Source of the DNA: an uncultured Prevotellaceae bacterium
GTDB taxonomy: Bacteria > Bacteroidota > Bacteroidia > Bacteroidales > Bacteroidaceae
Assembly: GCA_902799765.1 (NCBI GenBank)
Contig: CADCBZ010000039.1
Span: 1-54,744, forward strand
Reading direction: 5' to 3'
DNA length: 54,744 bases
Shown here: positions 51,696 through 54,744 of the stretch, one piece after another
How the letters are laid out: every line of letters begins with the position of its first letter
Numbering within the stretch: the stretch's first letter is position 1
The notes under the pieces: generated by a model
What the model saw: the letters and a program-made list of their open reading frames with translations, nothing else
What the model was told of the DNA's origin: nothing
Databases searched by the model: none
Made by a program: the position numbers and the translations under genes

Positions 51696-51761
51696 TGCAT
51701 ACACTGCATACACTCTGCATTTATCTGTCTGATATACAGATTATTATTTAAGTGTATGCAG
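51696..51761. repeat. Iteron-like TGCATACAC repeats, left group, with inverted copy
   Basis: TGCATACAC at 51696-51704 and 51705-51713 in tandem, then a partial TGCAT at 51716-51720. The perfect inverted repeat CTGCATACACT (51704-51714) with AGTGTATGCAG (51751-51761) has 36 nt between arms. The element lies between the virE stop and the GH16 start, and the same 9-mer recurs on the far side of the virE module. Confidence 0.8.
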
Positions 51762-51788
51762 ATGAATAACAAGTGTAACCATTATCAG

Positions 51789-53870
51789 TCACTCCTTCTT
51801 TTTTACCAGATACTGCTTGCTGCTACCGACTCTGCGATGCTGGAGTTCTGGCATATTCCAAAGGAAACGACCAAAAGCAGAGACACCATTCGCCTTCAAT
51901 CCGGAACCTGCTATCTGACGAAGTTGATCGTAAATGGCTGTTGGTGAAAGCCATTTGCCGTCTGTCTCATCCGCAGCTGGCAGATAATACTCATTAAAAT
52001 ACTGTATGGCTGGAGGCGTGAGCTGATACTGACGATTATGATCCATGATTTCTTTCACCTCTTCCGCACTGAACCACCAGTCCATTTCCTTCTTGACCAC
52101 CATTCTATAAGCTTGTCCGTAGAGTCCCTCATAGTTCGGCTTATAGTCCGTCTTGATGGGTGCCTTGAGGTTCACGCAGATGAACCTTCTGCTGCCAGAT
52201 GGATCACTCAAAACGTTGGTCTCATTCGTTGTAGCGATGAAGGATGCATAACGTTTGAACTCCTCGACATGTTTGCCATAAGGACGTTTGATCTTTACAT
52301 TCGGCAGTTGGATGACGTTCTTCAGAAAACCTTCCTGCAGTTTCGGACTGATTGAATTAAACTCGTCAAGGTTAATTAGCAGGAAGTTGTGCATAGCCTG
52401 AAGGGTAGCACGTTTCTCGCTCACATCAAGGTTTTCAAGGAAGCCCCATCGCATTTGTGGGGGCAGGATCATACGACAGAAAGTGGTCTTTCCATCACCC
52501 TGTGGCGAAATCAGCAGGGGCACCACCGAGTTTCCATATTCTCCTTGGGGCATCACCCATTGGGCCACCATATAGAGGAACCACTTTTTAAACCACGTCT
52601 CCCATTGTGGAATATTGCAGGGTACACATCTGGCCAGCATCGCAATATGGTCCGTCTTCCCATCCCATTTGTCGTAGCAATTAGACATATATTCATTGAT
52701 AGGATCGACTTTGCGTATCATATTCGAATGGACAAAACGACGGATGTCCTTATCTCTCGCATCGAGATTATTCAGACGGGCTTCGATAGTCATACCGTTG
52801 ATGACATTCTCATCGCAAGGCGCCCAATCTTGCAGCCAAGTGGTGTTAGGCCGATATTCCGTGTAGCCCATCACCTCATTGTAGCGGAACACATATCTGG
52901 TATTCAGAAATTCGATCAGTCTGCGTGTCTCCACACTCACCATCTCACCCTCTTTCCTACTTTTGGGTTTCTCTTCTGCATAAACGGTACTGACGATGGC
53001 GCGTATGCGTGGGCCATCGTAGATCTTCTTATAGACGTGATGATTACGGATATGGACAAAAGCTTCCTCTTCCGGCATATTCTTTTCGCAGAGCTTATGG
53101 GCAAGATCAGTCATATAGGCGTCATAACGCTGTGACTCCACCACATCAGCCGTCTCTTCGAGGGCTTCATGAGATGCCTGCTGATAAATGAGCTCATAAT
53201 CTTCGTAAAGGCGAAAGTCCATTTCACGCTGTTCGGGCTCTGTATCAACGGTAGGTGTCAGTTCTTCCCTGAACATCTGCACCATCATCGGTGTGGCATG
53301 AGGATTGTAATAGGGTTTGTCGTCGAGTGTCATTCTAAAACTACTTCTTGCCGTCATCGTTTGACGTTCAATCGGTTTTGGAAGCACTCCGTTATAAGCC
53401 CCAACTGCCACTTCATATGCAGCTTTACAGAATGCGTTCATCTCAACCTCGGTTAGTGGTTTGGCAGAAGTGTCCTTCTGAGATACGGATACCAGAATCT
53501 CCACACTCTTACCATCGGCACCCGTGAAGGCAGCGAAGGTAGTGGGCAGAATCTTAGAGGCTTCTTTGACAGCCTTGATCTCTTCTGGTTTCATCAGGCC
53601 ACTGACATGAAGCCATGTCAAACTGTTGAAGGCGGTGATTTCAAGATTACCATTCTCCGTTTTCGTCATCTCCACCAACGGATGAATCATAGCCATCGGC
53701 ACATTGTCCTCATATTGCCCCGTATCTCCGAAACGTGCAATGTAATGGCGGAACCTGCCGATATCTTCGGCTTTCGTATCTGTCTTGATTCTCTCCAGAA
53801 ACCACTCTATGGACTTAACCGTCAAGTGGGGAATGTTTTTCTTGTCTGTTCTTACAATTGATAGTTTCAT
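51789..53870 (-). CDS. BT4734-like/VirE-family primase-helicase-type ATPase
   Basis: A 693-residue protein. The N-terminal third (about 14-150, VKSIEWFLERIKTDTKAEDIGRFR onward) resembles BT4734/BF3469 or VirE N-terminal domains. The C-terminal part is the VirE (virulence-associated E) ATPase, with Walker A SPQGDGKTT around K461, Walker B NLDEF (D502-E503), TTNETNVL and DPSGSRRFICV. Such proteins act like replicative helicase-primases on mobile elements and are common beside Bacteroidales capsule loci. Its promoter region carries the 17-nt palindromes, and iteron-like repeats bracket the gene pair. Confidence 0.85.
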   Translation of the reverse strand: MKLSIVRTDKKNIPHLTVKSIEWFLERIKTDTKAEDIGRFRHYIARFGDTGQYEDNVPMAMIHPLVEMTKTENGNLEITAFNSLTWLHVSGLMKPEEIKAVKEASKILPTTFAAFTGADGKSVEILVSVSQKDTSAKPLTEVEMNAFCKAAYEVAVGAYNGVLPKPIERQTMTARSSFRMTLDDKPYYNPHATPMMVQMFREELTPTVDTEPEQREMDFRLYEDYELIYQQASHEALEETADVVESQRYDAYMTDLAHKLCEKNMPEEEAFVHIRNHHVYKKIYDGPRIRAIVSTVYAEEKPKSRKEGEMVSVETRRLIEFLNTRYVFRYNEVMGYTEYRPNTTWLQDWAPCDENVINGMTIEARLNNLDARDKDIRRFVHSNMIRKVDPINEYMSNCYDKWDGKTDHIAMLARCVPCNIPQWETWFKKWFLYMVAQWVMPQGEYGNSVVPLLISPQGDGKTTFCRMILPPQMRWGFLENLDVSEKRATLQAMHNFLLINLDEFNSISPKLQEGFLKNVIQLPNVKIKRPYGKHVEEFKRYASFIATTNETNVLSDPSGSRRFICVNLKAPIKTDYKPNYEGLYGQAYRMVVKKEMDWWFSAEEVKEIMDHNRQYQLTPPAIQYFNEYYLPAADETDGKWLSPTAIYDQLRQIAGSGLKANGVSAFGRFLWNMPELQHRRVGSSKQYLVKKKE

Positions 53871-53892
53871 AATTTAGTTACTTTTTGCGTTT

Positions 53893-53953
53893 GTCCCATG
53901 GGGTGGGACTACTTGTCCCATGTGGTGGGACAAAGTGTCCCAGGCCCTGGGAC
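53893..53953. repeat. Three 17-nt palindromes GTCCCA-N5-TGGGAC at 22-bp pitch
   Basis: GTCCCATGGGGTGGGAC (53893-53909), GTCCCATGTGGTGGGAC (53915-53931) and GTCCCAGGCCCTGGGAC (53937-53953). The six-base arms are invariant, the five-base centres vary, and the starts are exactly 22 bp apart. The third unit touches the virE -7 element and covers the predicted transcription start; the other two lie in the leader. That placement suits operators for a repressor, or RNA hairpins in the leader. Confidence 0.9.
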
Positions 53954-53960
53954 AAATTTA
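53953..53960 (-). promoter_or_regulatory. Promoter -7 element TAAATTTG for virE
   Basis: TAAATTTG on the minus strand, directly adjoining the third palindrome; the virE ATG lies 82 nt downstream. Confidence 0.5.
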
Positions 53961-53981
53961 CTTAAACTCTTAAATCTCAGG

Positions 53982-54416
53982 TTATAGCCCTGTAAAATCA
54001 TAATCCTCAAACGTCTTATCGAAATTCACCTCCACATCTGGCGCAAAACGATGCACAATGTCGATAATCTCTTGCTGCAACTTAGGATTAATCAGGCGTT
54101 CGCCATATTTATAGCGATAGTAGGTGCCTTTACTGCCAAGGTGTGCCGTCAATGCATATCGGATCTGCGAACGGGCCTCGCGAGACTTCACGTTATTATA
54201 GATGGCAGCGATACCCTGGGCCATGGTTACCTTCTCCATCTTCTGATAAGAATCGCACCCGCCATCATGATAGTTATTGGGGAGGACACACGTCCATCGC
54301 TTATACTTCTGGGGCGTCTGCATACACACTTGATGACGAAGACAAGTCTCCGCCATCTCACAATCACTCTTGGGGCACAAGGCCCACCAAAACGGAATTT
54401 TCTCGTAATCAAACAT
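53982..54416 (-). CDS. DUF6078-like protein
   Basis: A 144-residue soluble protein. It starts MFDYEKIPFWWALCPKSDC, with a set of cysteines (CPKSDCEMAETCLRHQVC, then CVLPN and GGCDSY) that could bind a metal. The second half is helical and basic (RSQIRYALTAHLGSKGTYYRYKYGERL). This pattern resembles Bacteroidales DUF6078 proteins, which often sit beside VirE genes; their function is unknown. DNA binding is possible from the basic half. Only 4 nt separate its promoter element from the ATG, implying a leaderless transcript. Confidence 0.7.
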   Translation of the reverse strand: MFDYEKIPFWWALCPKSDCEMAETCLRHQVCMQTPQKYKRWTCVLPNNYHDGGCDSYQKMEKVTMAQGIAAIYNNVKSREARSQIRYALTAHLGSKGTYYRYKYGERLINPKLQQEIIDIVHRFAPDVEVNFDKTFEDYDFTGL

Positions 54417-54420
54417 ATTG

Positions 54421-54428
54421 CAAAGGTA
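54421..54428 (-). promoter_or_regulatory. Promoter -7 element TACCTTTG for the DUF6078-like gene
   Basis: TACCTTTG on the minus strand, ending only 4 nt before the ATG at 54416, so transcription should start at or next to the start codon. Confidence 0.6.
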
Positions 54429-54485
54429 ATAAAAAAATAGGGGATTTGCAAGTATTTTGTGTGTTTTTTACAATTTTTATTTGTT

Positions 54486-54569
54486 TGCATACACTTTCGG
54501 ATTTATTGCATACACAATATTACATCCTGCTAATCAACGAGTTGCGTCTTAGTGTATGCAGTGTATGCA
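54486..54569. repeat. Iteron-like TGCATACAC repeats, right group
   Basis: Direct copies TGCATACAC at 54486-54494 and 54507-54515, and inverted copies GTGTATGCA in tandem at 54552-54560 and 54561-54569. The group is upstream of the DUF6078-like gene and mirrors the left group beyond the virE stop. Confidence 0.8.
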
Positions 54570-54744
54570 GTTATTAAAAATTCTATTCTTTGGATTAATT
54601 TTTCAAATTCCCCATCAGCGATTTTGGAGAATTCAAGGAAATAATGTACCTTTCCTCTATAAAACCGAAATAAATTCTCTCGCCAGAGTAACTAAAATCA
54701 AGGATATGGTTAAGAATGGAGCATATAATTACATAACAAACCAC
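54565..54744 (+). CDS. Possible partial ORF running off the window, unknown product
   Basis: From ATG 54565, which lies inside the last inverted repeat, 60 codons stay open to the window edge, beginning MQLLKILFFGLIFQIPHQRF. On the other strand a frame is also open from the edge to a TAA near 54595. Both are AT-rich, have no clear promoter and match nothing I recognise. Either could be chance; the real content lies beyond the window. Confidence 0.2.
   Translation, partial: MQLLKILFFGLIFQIPHQRFWRIQGNNVPFLYKTEINSLARVTKIKDMVKNGAYNYITNH

Noticed and set aside
53893-53953. CRISPR array
   Set aside because: Units are 17-nt palindromes at 22-bp pitch with five-base variable centres and no true spacers; no cas genes are present.
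51789-54416. Complete prophage or integrative conjugative element
   Set aside because: Only a VirE-like ATPase and a DUF6078-like gene are present; no integrase, structural, relaxase or transfer genes are visible in the window.
54590-54744. Minus-strand gene end at the window edge
   Set aside because: About 50 open codons ending at TAA, but a plus-strand frame is equally open over the same AT-rich stretch, so neither can be preferred with confidence.

Overview
The window looks like a chromosome segment of a Prevotella/Segatella-type member of the Bacteroidales. Almost every gene or operon start is preceded by the Bacteroidota core promoter element TAnnTTTG, and Shine-Dalgarno sequences are weak or absent. 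Many families are typical of this phylum: DUF4293, Rpb6-type omega, DUF4468, a Porin_10-like barrel, a CBM20-GH77 amylomaltase, an LruC/DUF4842 lipoprotein, a BT4734-like/VirE protein and a DUF6078-like protein. No tRNA, rRNA, transposase, integrase or CRISPR array was seen.

Positions 1-31.3 kb are mostly housekeeping and moderately GC-rich: mazG (partial), valS, the bamD-rpoZ-DUF4293 operon, uvrB, a three-gene envelope operon ending in a porin, menA, an HD-domain protein, an RluA pseudouridine synthase, uxaC, ansA, rubrerythrin, a divergent WecB-like protein, a structured RNA resembling 6S RNA, ribE, malQ-gph, mltG-glnS-TPR-dedA, then the GDP-fucose branch (manC, gmd, fcl) and xylB. The manC copy is broken: about 43 nt are missing exactly where the nucleotide-binding signature should be encoded. 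Two very small membrane-protein genes (57 and 50 aa) are recovered by stop/start overlap.

Positions 31.4-48.5 kb, markedly AT-richer from about 36 kb, form an exopolysaccharide or capsule locus of Wzx/Wzy type. It runs from a stand-alone receiver protein through an initiating phosphoglycosyl transferase with a degenerate receiver-like N-terminus, a short TolC-like protein, a Wzz-like co-polymerase with a decayed kinase domain, a Wzy-like polymerase, three GT2 enzymes (two tandem paralogues), a Wzx flippase and a GT4 enzyme. A TupA-like ATP-grasp protein, an acyltransferase plus SGNH pair, and a fused acyltransferase-SGNH protein follow. GDP-fucose from gmd/fcl would be a natural precursor.

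Positions 48.6-54.7 kb hold an LruC-domain lipoprotein, a secreted GH16 endoglucanase that could act on a beta-glucan or the locus product, and a VirE-like ATPase with a DUF6078-like gene. This last pair is bracketed by iteron-like copies of the 9-mer TGCATACAC, and a triplet of 17-nt palindromes sits on the virE promoter. A second triplet of 17-nt palindromes with a different sequence but nearly the same pitch lies after ansA.

All functional statements come from reading motifs and context. No database search, folding or alignment program was run.
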